This document shows, piece after piece, positions 17,384 through 26,141 of a stretch of 64,000 nt of DNA (position 1 is its first letter; each line of letters starts with the position of its first letter). The stretch covers positions 186,001-250,000 of the forward strand of contig NZ_VTTH01000007.1 in NCBI RefSeq assembly GCF_008831265.1. Direction: 5' to 3'. The notes beneath the pieces were generated by a model that ran no database searches, was not told the DNA's origin, and saw only the letters and a program-made list of their open reading frames with translations. The stretch comes from Lacisediminimonas profundi. GTDB taxonomy: Bacteria; Pseudomonadota; Gammaproteobacteria; Burkholderiales; Burkholderiaceae_D. A program made the position numbers and the translations under genes.

Positions 17384-18247
17384 ATGAAAATCGACCGGCC
17401 CGTCGCGCATTGTCAAACGCAGATCAAGGCCTCAAATAACATGATGAGCAGCCACAATCCGCCAGCCGGGCCGGACAAGCCTTTGCTCGCAGCGCGCATT
17501 TGCGGGGGATTTTTCCTCGCGATTTTCCTCGCGATGATGGCGGCCGGAATCGGTCCGGCTCCGGCCCTGGCCGCAAGCATTGCGGCCAGCACGGCGAGTC
17601 CATCCCTGGTCAGTGCAGACTCTGGACAGAAACAGCAAGCATTACCGGCTCCAGTGCAGGCCAGGGCATGGTTCGGACAAGAAGGCGCATCGGCCGAGGC
17701 CAGGCAATTCGCCGATTGGGTAGTCGATTCGCGAGACAATCAAGGCATGCCCTTCATTGTCATCGACAAGGCCGATGCCAGGGTGTTCGTGTTCGCCGCC
17801 GATGGAAGACTGCGCGGCGCGGCTGCCGCATTGTTGGGCCTGGCCCGTGGTGACGATTCGGTGCCGGACATCGGCAACCGGCCGCTCGCCACAATTCGAC
17901 CTGAAGAACGTACTACGCCGGCAGGACGTTTTGTGGCGGCACTCGACCGCAACCTGCACGGCGTGGAAATCCTCTGGGTCGACTACGATTCCGCGCTTTC
18001 GCTGCATCGGGTGGTTGCCGGCTCCGCGCGCGAGCAGCGAGCGCAACGCCTGGCAACGCCATCGACGCAGGACAATCGTATTTCCTACGGCTGCATCAAT
18101 GTCCCGGTGGGCTTTTACAACAAAGTGGTCAATCCGGCGTTCACCGGCACCAATGGCATCGTCTACATCTTGCCGGAGACTCGCTCGCTGGCGGCGACAT
18201 TTCCCGCGTATTACCCGGTATCAAGCACTGTCGCGTCGCCGAGCTGA
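17384..18247 (+). CDS. L,D-transpeptidase-like (YkuD) secreted protein
   Basis: 287 residues. A long hydrophobic signal (about 48-68) is followed by a catalytic domain (about 120-280). The SYGCINVP motif, with nucleophile C237, and the upstream LHRVV match YkuD L,D-transpeptidases, which crosslink or anchor proteins to peptidoglycan; the usual ShGC is SyGC here. The start may instead be the ATG at 17441. It follows the TPS pair on the same strand by 35 bp, so it could link an envelope component of that system. Its 3' end overlaps the convergent gene at 18221 by 27 bp. Confidence 0.72.
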   Translation: MKIDRPVAHCQTQIKASNNMMSSHNPPAGPDKPLLAARICGGFFLAIFLAMMAAGIGPAPALAASIAASTASPSLVSADSGQKQQALPAPVQARAWFGQEGASAEARQFADWVVDSRDNQGMPFIVIDKADARVFVFAADGRLRGAAAALLGLARGDDSVPDIGNRPLATIRPEERTTPAGRFVAALDRNLHGVEILWVDYDSALSLHRVVAGSAREQRAQRLATPSTQDNRISYGCINVPVGFYNKVVNPAFTGTNGIVYILPETRSLAATFPAYYPVSSTVASPS

Positions 18248-19447
18248 AGGCGGCGGCGCCGTCGGCAGCCGGATCGGGCGCAGCAGCTTGCTCCAGTACC
18301 ACTCGGCGCGCGCACGCAACTGCTCGCCCAGCGTGTCCATGTCGCGCATCATCCAGCGCACCATCCGGCGGCGATGCGCGACGCGGCCGAACAGCGCCTG
18401 CGGCCAGAGCGCAGGGCGAAACAGCGGATGGTAGAAAGTGTCGGCGCTGCCCGCGGCCAGGATGTGATTCTTGTCGAGGGCTGCCGGCGGCCCCAGGCTC
18501 TCGGCCACGAAATTGAGTCCGCACCACACCGACGCTGACAGGCTGCGCCAGTAGCGAGGGTTGGATTCGAACAGGTAGATCTTGCCGGTTCCCTCTTCCA
18601 CGCGGCAATCGATGTTCATCACGCCGTGATATCCGCTGGCCCGGCACAGTGCGCAGGCCAAGTCTTGCAGCCAGGCATTCTCGATAAAGTTGATCCTGGA
18701 ATCGGCATGTTGTGGCGGATCACGGCGCTGAACGGCAAGCGCTCTGACGTCGCCGCGAATAGCCAGCAGGTTCACGCCGAGATCGACACCCGGTACATGG
18801 CGCTGGACAATCAGGGGCGCAAACCGGTACTCGGGATTGTCGAGGATTGTGCGGCCCCAGTCCTCGCGGTCCGCGATGACATGCACGCCCCTGGACGCCT
18901 GGGTGTTGGTGGGCTTCACCACGAACGGCAGGCCGAGTTCGGCGGCTATCAATGCGAAGTCGAGCTCGCGCTTGGAACGCAACAGCAGAGCCGACGGCAC
19001 ATTGAAGCCGTGCTCGATGCAGAACTGGTGGAATCGCCACTTGTCGTCGAAACAGTCCAGCATCGAAGCGTCGGGCGTGGGCGCTACCCGCGCAGCCAGG
19101 CGCTCATCCGGCTGCGCACTCATCTGCTCATTCAGTTGCGCATTTTTCTCCCCACATAGCCTGTTGATCAATCGCGATCCATCGCAATCGGCGGGGATGA
19201 CCACCAGGTCCGGCGACGCTGCCGCCAGCCGGTTGACGTAGGCGATCACAAGGCCGTCGTCCCTGCCGGCGAAATCCGCCTCCAGCATGCCGGTCGCCAG
19301 CGTGGAAAAGGTTCGGGGCCAGGCATCGGAGGACGGTGCACAAACAGCGATACAGTCGGCTTCAGCGTCGGCGTGCAGGGCAAGCAGGACCTGGGTCACA
19401 AGTTCCCGGGTCGTTCCAAGCACCACGAATTTTCTAGGCAAAGCCAT
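18221..19447 (-). CDS. ATP-grasp domain ligase, substrate unknown
   Basis: 408 residues. A Rossmann-like preATP-grasp part (about 1-115, KFVVLGTTRELVTQVLLAL) is followed by an ATP-grasp fold (about 125-330) with LGLPFVVKPTNTQASRGV as the ATP-binding loop and YLFESNPRYWRS as the metal-binding end (E and N). Such carbamoyl-phosphate-synthase-like enzymes form acyl-phosphates and join them to amines. Its start overlaps the FAD gene by 14 bp, making it the last gene of a four-gene minus-strand cluster. The last ~40 residues are Arg/Pro-rich. Confidence 0.82.
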   Translation of the reverse strand: MALPRKFVVLGTTRELVTQVLLALHADAEADCIAVCAPSSDAWPRTFSTLATGMLEADFAGRDDGLVIAYVNRLAAASPDLVVIPADCDGSRLINRLCGEKNAQLNEQMSAQPDERLAARVAPTPDASMLDCFDDKWRFHQFCIEHGFNVPSALLLRSKRELDFALIAAELGLPFVVKPTNTQASRGVHVIADREDWGRTILDNPEYRFAPLIVQRHVPGVDLGVNLLAIRGDVRALAVQRRDPPQHADSRINFIENAWLQDLACALCRASGYHGVMNIDCRVEEGTGKIYLFESNPRYWRSLSASVWCGLNFVAESLGPPAALDKNHILAAGSADTFYHPLFRPALWPQALFGRVAHRRRMVRWMMRDMDTLGEQLRARAEWYWSKLLRPIRLPTAPPPSARRRDSA

Positions 19448-20657
19448 TCTGCCCCCGCTGCAGCATGCCGGCGGGTCTCAGATGCCGGGACAGCGTGCGC
19501 GAGGCAAAGCGGGCGCCGGCGGCGAAGCGCATCACAGGTCCGAATGTGCTGGCGGCGATCGGGCCGGCGAAGTACAGGCCAGGTACGGAAGATTCGAAGT
19601 TCGCTGACAGCCGTGGCATCTTGCCGACCAGCTGCAGTTGGTCCAGCAGTTCCGGGCCGAGGAAAGGCAGGCGGCGCACATCCGGCTCGTATCCCGTGGC
19701 CGCAATCACATGGTCAGCCTCCAGCCTGCGCTCGCTTCCATCCGGGCCACGCAGCCGCAGACACACACGCCCCCCATCGGCTTGCGCCGCTGTCAGCGCA
19801 TATCCAAGACACAGGGATAGCGACGCGGCGCGTTCCTTCATGCACCAACCGCCGGAAGGGCCGAGCAAAGCCTTGGCGGTCCGGACGCGATAGCCATCAG
19901 GCAGATGGCGATAGGCCCAGGGCATTCCGGAAAAGACGTATTGATACCAGCCGGGACCGATCGGGGACAGCGGCCAGCGTATCCGGTCCAGCCACGACCG
20001 TCCCGGCCCGCCCCAGACGCTGCCGAAATTCAAGTAGTCCTTGCGTGCGATCAAGCTGACTCTGGCGCCCGATTCGTGCAGCAGGACTGCGGTGTCGATA
20101 GCGGATGCGCCACTGCCCAGGACAGCCACGTCCTTGCCGCGGAAGCTGCCCAGGTCGGAATGATCGGCACTGTGGGAATGCAAGTGCGCAGGCAGCCCGG
20201 ACAACTGCGATGGGACATGGCGAAAATAGTCCAGTCCGACCGTCAGGATCACTGCCCGCGCATCGAACGATGTCCCGTTCTGCATTTGCAAATTGAAGCC
20301 GTCGCGGCAGGGCGAAAGCATCGCCAGCTGCTCGTCCTCCAGTTGCGGGACGAAGCGCCTCTGGAACGCCTCGCCATAGGCGATGAAGGTCTCGATCGGG
20401 ATGCCCACTCCAAGGTCGTCGTAGGGAAGGTCGTGCTCCCGGCAGAATTGCGCAAGCGTGAAGCTTCCACTTGGCTCATGGAGATTGGACGCAAAGCCGG
20501 CGGACTTCAGCAGCATTCCTTTGGGCATGTTGTTGCGCCAACTGTGCATCGCACTGCCGATCACCCGGCATGCAGTCTCCTCTCCTGACATATGCGCGGC
20601 CGTCGACAGTCCGAACGGACCGGCACCGACAATGGCGACAGGCGGCGTGGCCTTCAT
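19434..20657 (-). CDS. FAD/NAD(P)-dependent oxidoreductase, monooxygenase-like
   Basis: 407 residues with two dinucleotide-binding motifs: GAGPFG near residue 11 for FAD and GSGASA near residue 180 for NAD(P)H. An ATGYEPDVRRLPFL motif comes late. Architecture resembles class B flavoprotein monooxygenases and N-hydroxylases, but the substrate cannot be read from sequence. It lies 21 bp after the acyltransferase gene at 20679 and overlaps the ATP-grasp gene, so the three probably serve one pathway. Confidence 0.82.
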   Translation of the reverse strand: MKATPPVAIVGAGPFGLSTAAHMSGEETACRVIGSAMHSWRNNMPKGMLLKSAGFASNLHEPSGSFTLAQFCREHDLPYDDLGVGIPIETFIAYGEAFQRRFVPQLEDEQLAMLSPCRDGFNLQMQNGTSFDARAVILTVGLDYFRHVPSQLSGLPAHLHSHSADHSDLGSFRGKDVAVLGSGASAIDTAVLLHESGARVSLIARKDYLNFGSVWGGPGRSWLDRIRWPLSPIGPGWYQYVFSGMPWAYRHLPDGYRVRTAKALLGPSGGWCMKERAASLSLCLGYALTAAQADGGRVCLRLRGPDGSERRLEADHVIAATGYEPDVRRLPFLGPELLDQLQLVGKMPRLSANFESSVPGLYFAGPIAASTFGPVMRFAAGARFASRTLSRHLRPAGMLQRGQNGFA

Positions 20658-20678
20658 GATGTCCTCCCTCGAATTCGG

Positions 20679-21860
20679 TCACCCGGACCGGGTCCTGGTT
20701 TTAAATCCATCGGCCTGCCCCGGGCCCGGAACATCGGCCCGCATCAGCGCCGCCCTCATGGCGTGGTACAGCGGCTTCAGGCGCGACTTCCCGGTGCTCT
20801 TCAGGCGGCTCAGGCGCCCCACCGGCGTGCTGTTGAAGCTGCGGATCCTGCGCACTTCGTAATGCGCCGGCAACCAGTCGCTGTGCCATTCCATGTCGGC
20901 CACAAGATTGAGGTAGCGGAAGCCCCCTTGTTCCACACCGTCTCGCAGCACATGATCGAGCAGGACATTCCCGGGGCTGAGATGCGCGTGCTGCTCGTCA
21001 TAGGCCATCTTGAGAAGGTAGAGCGTGTCCCCCTCAATCAGGCAGAAATGCGCCGCGATAACCTGCCCGTCGATCGCCAGGCAATTCAGGCGGACCCGGC
21101 GATTCGGCGCGAATTCCATGATCAGCCTGTGATAGAACGCTTCGAGCGAGGGATCGAGGGCGATGGCGGTACCGCTGCCGGCAAGCCCCTTCCATCCGGC
21201 CGCTTCGATACGCAGGAACTCGGAGAAGCCGCGCTCCACCTCGTCGGTCTCGACCGTCGAAAAATACCTTGCGCCATGAACCTTGGCCCAGCGGTTGTGG
21301 GCCTTCTTCAGGTTCGCCTGGAAATTTTTCGAGAAACCCTTGACCATCCGCTCAAAGGGCGGCTCGCACACGAAATAGGCGCACGGAGACAGCGCCTTGA
21401 TTTCGAACTGCTCCTCATCGAGTCCGGCCAGCGGCGATTCGGCGAGAACCGGACCAAAGCGCATCAGGTCCCAGTCCGGCATCTGCCCGCGCCCCAGGCT
21501 TGAACGCAAGCCTTGCAGCAGTGCCGGCAAATCCGCGCCAGGCCTCAATAGCATGTCGTGGAAAGGCAGGTGCGCATGCTCGGGAAAGGCCAACTCACGC
21601 CGGGGCAGTCCCATCCAGCGCACGACCCGGTACTGCATTGGAAGGATTGCGACTGGTCCCAGAGCGTCGCGAAACAGGAAAAAATGAAGGGAGTCCGGGT
21701 CGGGCTCGAGGGTTTCGAGATAGGCACGCCACCATCCCTGGCCATGACAAATGCGCGGACGCGCAAGCTGTGCCGCAAGATGCGACCAGTCCTCTGCCAG
21801 GGACGCCAGCCCACCAAGGCCCCGATAAGCTTCGATGGCCATGCTCGCATCGGCCGCCAT
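20679..21860 (-). CDS. GNAT/BioF2-like acyltransferase (FemAB-related)
   Basis: About 393 residues from the ATG at 21860; a GTG at 21929 would add 23 residues and neither start has a strong ribosome-binding site. The C-terminal half (about 170-370) has the BioF2/CelD-type acyltransferase pattern: FSKNFQANLKKAHNRW, then FLRIEAAGWKG..., then YLLKMAYDEQHAHLSPGNVL. These proteins transfer acyl or aminoacyl groups to sugars or peptides and are common in exopolysaccharide clusters. It is the second gene of the minus-strand cluster and shares its family with the gene at 22090. Confidence 0.8.
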   Translation of the reverse strand: MAADASMAIEAYRGLGGLASLAEDWSHLAAQLARPRICHGQGWWRAYLETLEPDPDSLHFFLFRDALGPVAILPMQYRVVRWMGLPRRELAFPEHAHLPFHDMLLRPGADLPALLQGLRSSLGRGQMPDWDLMRFGPVLAESPLAGLDEEQFEIKALSPCAYFVCEPPFERMVKGFSKNFQANLKKAHNRWAKVHGARYFSTVETDEVERGFSEFLRIEAAGWKGLAGSGTAIALDPSLEAFYHRLIMEFAPNRRVRLNCLAIDGQVIAAHFCLIEGDTLYLLKMAYDEQHAHLSPGNVLLDHVLRDGVEQGGFRYLNLVADMEWHSDWLPAHYEVRRIRSFNSTPVGRLSRLKSTGKSRLKPLYHAMRAALMRADVPGPGQADGFKTRTRSG

Positions 21861-22089
21861 GTCATTGCGTCCGATGTGAAAAAATGCCAGTGCTTGTGCT
21901 GTGATCCATAACTCTGCCAGCCGGAACACTCATTCAAGTCGTCTGCGTGTTTGTGCGTGTATTTTGCAGACCCGTTCGACCCATTCGGTCGCATCACAGA
22001 TCATTATCAACACGAGCTGCCACTCGGCCTTGTTCTTGCTCAATGCCGTAGATGCGTGCCGGCGCGACATGAATTTCCTCTCCAGGTGC

Positions 22090-23241
22090 TCAGCGTTCGA
22101 CCGGGCTCGCGCGGTTCCCGCGGTATGCAAGCAGCGTGTCTCGGCCCCGCTTCACGATGTCTGCCAGTACGAACTTCAGACGTGGACGCTGCAAGGAAAT
22201 CCATTGCAGGCTGGTTTGCGACGTCGCGAGACTTGCCTTGTAGCGGCTCTCGCCTGCCATCAGGTCAAAGACGCAGGCGCCCTGCTGCGCATGGTGCCGC
22301 GCGGCTGATACCAGGCAGACCAGCCCGGGTTTCAACTTCCCGTCCTGCTCGAACACGAATCCGCTGGCGTAGTTTCCTACCCAGCCGCGGTGGATGAAGT
22401 TATAGAGATAACCGATCTCGGATTCTCCGGCGCTCACGCGGAGAAGCTCCACGCCTCCCTGCGGGTGGCAGCGGCGGATCAGGTCGCGGTGGAAGCGCTC
22501 GAAGAAGGGATTGGAAAACGCGCCCGGCTTGCCGCGGCGGACCCACGTGGCCTGGTGCAGCGACTTCAATCGATCGAGAAATTCGAGTGCTTGCGCAAGG
22601 TCGTGCGCCGGCGTCACCGACAGCGCCCCGCGCCGCGCATAGTGCTGCAGCGAGCGGCGGATCTGGTACCGCGTATTGGCGCTCAGGCATGACAGATGGG
22701 TACGACCGGAGTCCTGCAGTGCGCGCAAATCGATCGCCGAGGCTGGCTGCTCGTCAATCAGGCGGACCACAAGATCGATACCGGATGCAGAAGCGGCATA
22801 GGCGGCATAAGCAGGAGGTACCCCGCTCAAGCGCAATTCATCCCATGCGCCAACGCCATCCAGCCGCTTCTGCAGCATCAGGTGGCGCAGCACCGATTCG
22901 ATCACGGGCCGCTCCCATCGCCGATCCACCAGGAATCCGTTGTACTCGATATAGAGCGCGTCGATCCGCGGGTCGCCGCTTTCGTGCAGCAGCAGTGACT
23001 TCACCGGCAGCCAGCCATTGCGCCAGCTCCACGAGGCATGCACTATGCCGAGGCCAACGGTCTGGCCCTCGATCGAGGCCTTCAGCAGGATCGGGCGCAA
23101 ACGGGTCTGCGCCAGCCAGCAGCCGATCCAGCTCCAGGATTGAAAGAAGCTTGGGTCGGCGCGCGTTTCCAGTTCACGCCACTCTACCTCCAGCGCGCAC
23201 AGGTCATCCACCTGGCAGCTTGTAATGGCGATGGGCTGCAT
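22090..23241 (-). CDS. GNAT/BioF2-like acyltransferase, second copy
   Basis: 383 residues with the same overall plan as the neighbour at 20679. There is an N-terminal half with SFFQSWSWIGCWL and a C-terminal BioF2 domain (about 185-345; LSANTRYQIRRSL, LHQATWVRRGKPGAFSN, YLYNFIHRGWVGNYASGF). GGGGAA precedes the ATG. It begins the four-gene minus-strand cluster and is divergent from the deacetylase gene across about 180 bp that must hold both promoters. The acyl donor and acceptor are unknown. Confidence 0.8.
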   Translation of the reverse strand: MQPIAITSCQVDDLCALEVEWRELETRADPSFFQSWSWIGCWLAQTRLRPILLKASIEGQTVGLGIVHASWSWRNGWLPVKSLLLHESGDPRIDALYIEYNGFLVDRRWERPVIESVLRHLMLQKRLDGVGAWDELRLSGVPPAYAAYAASASGIDLVVRLIDEQPASAIDLRALQDSGRTHLSCLSANTRYQIRRSLQHYARRGALSVTPAHDLAQALEFLDRLKSLHQATWVRRGKPGAFSNPFFERFHRDLIRRCHPQGGVELLRVSAGESEIGYLYNFIHRGWVGNYASGFVFEQDGKLKPGLVCLVSAARHHAQQGACVFDLMAGESRYKASLATSQTSLQWISLQRPRLKFVLADIVKRGRDTLLAYRGNRASPVER

Positions 23242-23420
23242 GCATTCCCCGGGCAGTCAGATGCTCAAGGATTACACGGTCGGCGGCGCGGCAAGCTTGC
23301 GCCATGTCATATCAGGCTTCGCTTTCGACTGCGGCCCGAAACAATGTCGCCGCGAGCTTGTCAATTCTTTCAAGCGAACCTGTGATCTGGTAAAGAATCA
23401 CGGGAGGGGATCGCATCAGT

Positions 23421-24497
23421 GTGAACGTAACAATGAGAGTGTCCATCGCGGCGGCCATGATCAAATATGCCAACCTCCCGCCTGCGTTACCGCCTCTCCT
23501 GGCGGTCGTGGTCGACACCGAAGAGGAATTCGACTGGGGGAGGCCGCTGGATCGGTCCGAGGTCGGCGTCACATCGATTCCCTGCCAGGAACGGATGCAG
23601 GAGATCTTCAGCCGGTACGGGATCATTCCGACTTACGTCATGGATTATCCGGCGGCGACCACCCCGCTTTCACGCGACTATCTGCGCCGGCTGCACAAGG
23701 ATGGATTGTGCGAGATCGGGGCGCATCTGCACCCTTGGGTCAATCCACCGTACGAGGAGGAGGTCTGTAACAGGAATTCATTTCCTGGCAATCTTCCGCC
23801 TGATCTGGAGCGCAGGAAATTGGCGGCGCTCACCCAAGCGATCCAGGAAAATTTTGGCATCCGGCCGCGCATCTACAAGGCGGGACGATACGGGATTGGC
23901 CCCAGCACAATGGAAATCCTCGAAGAACTCGGCTTCGAGATAGACCTCAGCGTGGCGCCCCACACCAGCTTCCGTGCATCGGAGGGTCCGGACTTCCGCT
24001 CGCATGCTGACCGGCCCTGGCTTGCCGGTGCTTCGCAACGCATCCTGGAGATCCCGCTATCGATCGGCTTTGCCGGGCCGCTCGCGCCGGTCGGCCCGAC
24101 GATGTTTCGCCTGATTGACCAACCACTCGGCCGCCGCCTGCATCTACCGGGGCTGCTTGCCCGCACGCGGCTGCTGGAGCGGATTTGTTTAACACCCGAG
24201 CATGTCGACCTGAGCGCGCAGATGCGGCTGACCCGCTCCCTGCTCAAGCAGGGGAAACGGGTATTCAGCTTTTGCTATCACAGCCCCTCGCTGGCCGTGG
24301 GCCATACGCCTTACGTTCGCTCCGAAGAACAACTGCGTGACTTCCTGTCCACCTGCGATGCGTACTTCCGCTTCTTCTCGGAGGAGATCGGCGGGCAGTT
24401 CATTTCAATGTCGAAGCTGCAGCGCGCCCTTGCGCCGGCAGCTCGCAGTTCACATCCTGGTCTTGAACCGCCGCCGTATCTGGACATCCGGACATGA
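23421..24497 (+). CDS. Polysaccharide deacetylase family protein
   Basis: 358 residues starting at a GTG (an ATG at 23433 is an alternative). The NodB-type core shows VVVDTEEEFDWG (motif 1 with metal-binding Asp), GAHLHPWVNPP (the H-x3-H-like motif 2) and YKAGRYGIGPSTMEILEELG (motif 3). A late HSP element (FCYHSPSLAVGHTPY) follows. It should remove N-acetyl groups from an amino-sugar polymer or lipid-linked glycan; no signal peptide is seen, so it may be cytosolic. Divergence from the acyltransferase/FAD/ATP-grasp cluster suggests one shared surface-modification pathway. Confidence 0.85.
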   Translation: MNVTMRVSIAAAMIKYANLPPALPPLLAVVVDTEEEFDWGRPLDRSEVGVTSIPCQERMQEIFSRYGIIPTYVMDYPAATTPLSRDYLRRLHKDGLCEIGAHLHPWVNPPYEEEVCNRNSFPGNLPPDLERRKLAALTQAIQENFGIRPRIYKAGRYGIGPSTMEILEELGFEIDLSVAPHTSFRASEGPDFRSHADRPWLAGASQRILEIPLSIGFAGPLAPVGPTMFRLIDQPLGRRLHLPGLLARTRLLERICLTPEHVDLSAQMRLTRSLLKQGKRVFSFCYHSPSLAVGHTPYVRSEEQLRDFLSTCDAYFRFFSEEIGGQFISMSKLQRALAPAARSSHPGLEPPPYLDIRT

Positions 24498-24536
24498 AAA
24501 AACCCGGCAGGTCGAACTGACCTTCCGGGTTTTTCT
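24497..24536. terminator. Bidirectional terminator between convergent genes
   Basis: A-rich start, stem AACCCGG + AGGTC / GACCT + CCGGGTT around a short loop, then TTTTT. It serves the deacetylase gene (+) and the Lys/Ala-rich gene (-). Confidence 0.85.
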
Positions 24537-24562
24537 GAAACCGGCAACCAGGGCAAACAGGA

Positions 24563-24946
24563 TTACTTGCTGGTAGCTGCTTTCACGTCGGCCTTGCCTT
24601 CTGCTTTCACTGCAGCGGTATCCGCTTTCGCGGCTGACTTGTCAGCAGCTGCATTGGATTTTGTGCTCTTGGCTTTAGCGTCGGCTTTGGCCTTTGCTTT
24701 TTTTGCTTTGGCTTCAGCTCTGGCCTTTGCTTTGGCAGCCTTGGCTTCTGCCTTGTCCACTTTCACGTCTGCTTTGGCATCGACCTTCGCCTCGCTCTTT
24801 TCTGCTTTGGTGTCTGACTTCGCGGCCTTGGTTTCAGCCTTGATGACAGCCGGTGTAGCAGGAACTGCTGGCGTAGCAGGAGTAGCCTGGGCAAAAGCGG
24901 AAGATGCAAACAAACCGGCGACGAGAACAGCGATTACTTTATTCAT
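24563..24946 (-). CDS. Secreted Lys/Ala-rich low-complexity protein
   Basis: 127 residues from the ATG at 24946. A signal peptide (MNKVIAVLVAGLFASSAFAQ) is followed by a TPATPAVPATPAV stretch. The rest is an almost pure Lys/Ala/Asp/Glu alternation (KAEAKAAKAKARAEAKAKKAKAKADAKAK) that resembles histone H1-like tails in composition but with an export signal. A long frame upstream to 25240 is not supported. Such proteins occur in many Burkholderiales; the role is unknown. Confidence 0.72.
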   Translation of the reverse strand: MNKVIAVLVAGLFASSAFAQATPATPAVPATPAVIKAETKAAKSDTKAEKSEAKVDAKADVKVDKAEAKAAKAKARAEAKAKKAKAKADAKAKSTKSNAAADKSAAKADTAAVKAEGKADVKAATSK

Positions 24947-25079
24947 GAGATCCCCTTGGGTTCGATCAGTCTGAAAAGCGGGAGCTCTTCGTGGCTGTGT
25001 GTATGTAACGTAAATTTTGCAGCCCCAGTTGACCCCTGGTTCGAAACAAGATGTAAGCGGAAACGAAAGTCGCCTTCTG

Positions 25080-26057
25080 CTACTTGCTCGTGTTGTCGTC
25101 ATCGATGTCGGCTTCCTCTGCAGCGGCCTGCTTTGCTTCGACGAGCGGCGGATCGGGACGCGTGCTCGTGACCTGGCCAGGAATGAGGGGCGCGGCAGGA
25201 GGCAAGGCCTGCTCCTTGCGCGAACCAAAGGTAAGCGCATAAGCCCAGGTGAATTCGGCCCCCATCAGGAAAATCTGGGCCGAGTAGTAGACCCATACCA
25301 GCACCACCACCAATGACCCTGCGGCGCCGAATACCGACGTCACGCCGCTCTTGCCAATATATAGCCCGATAGCAAATTTCCCGATGGTAAACAGCAATGC
25401 AGTCACCGCGGCGCCTACCCACACGTCGGCCCAATCGACTCGCGCCCGCGGCATGATCTTGTAGATCATCGCAAACACGGTCGTCATGAGCCCGAAGCTG
25501 ACCAGGAAGTTGACTACATTGGCAAGCGTCTGCCAATCCGCAAATAGCGGCCCCCAGAATTTTCCGAGTGCCGCCAGCAAGGCGCTGACCACCAGCGACA
25601 CGGTCAACAGGAACCCGATGCCCAAGATCATGCCGAACGACAGTAGTCGCGCCCGAAGCAAGCTCCAGATGCCGCCCTTGGTCCTCTTTGGTACGCGCCA
25701 GATTCGATCCAGCGCATCCTGCAATTCACCGAATACCGTGGTGGCGCCGATCAACAGCAAGGCGGTTCCGACCAACATCGCGGCAATGCTTTCCGCCGGC
25801 TGGCTGACGCTGAGAAGCAGGGCCTGCACTGTTTTCGCGCCATCAGCTCCCATCAGTTCATGCATCTGGCCAAGTATTTCGCCACGCGCAGCGTCGACGC
25901 CAAAAATGAGTCCCGCAACCGAGATGACGATCAACAACAATGGCGCGATCGAAAACATGGTGTAGTAGGCCAATGCCGCGCCCATGCTCTGCGCATAGTC
26001 GTCAATCCAGGACGAGGCTGCAGCCTTGATCAGGATCCAGATATTTTTAAAAGTCAT
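25080..26057 (-). CDS. YihY/virulence factor BrkB family membrane protein
   Basis: 325 residues from the ATG at 26057 (frame open to 26105). It has six or so membrane helices and the family signatures AYYTMFSIAPLLLI (near residue 30), GATTVFGELQDALDRIW and GAAGSLVVVLVWVYYSAQIFLMGAEF. The tail is hydrophilic and acidic. Once misnamed RNase BN, this inner-membrane family has no settled function. The GGAG site upstream of the chosen ATG is unusually far away, so the start is uncertain. Confidence 0.87.
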   Translation of the reverse strand: MTFKNIWILIKAAASSWIDDYAQSMGAALAYYTMFSIAPLLLIVISVAGLIFGVDAARGEILGQMHELMGADGAKTVQALLLSVSQPAESIAAMLVGTALLLIGATTVFGELQDALDRIWRVPKRTKGGIWSLLRARLLSFGMILGIGFLLTVSLVVSALLAALGKFWGPLFADWQTLANVVNFLVSFGLMTTVFAMIYKIMPRARVDWADVWVGAAVTALLFTIGKFAIGLYIGKSGVTSVFGAAGSLVVVLVWVYYSAQIFLMGAEFTWAYALTFGSRKEQALPPAAPLIPGQVTSTRPDPPLVEAKQAAAEEADIDDDNTSK

Positions 26058-26141
26058 GTGTGCTGCCTGCTCCATGCATTTCCGGGTCACCGGGGCGATA
26101 CGCATCCCGTGCCCGATTGTGTTCCCGGGCGCCCCGCACGG

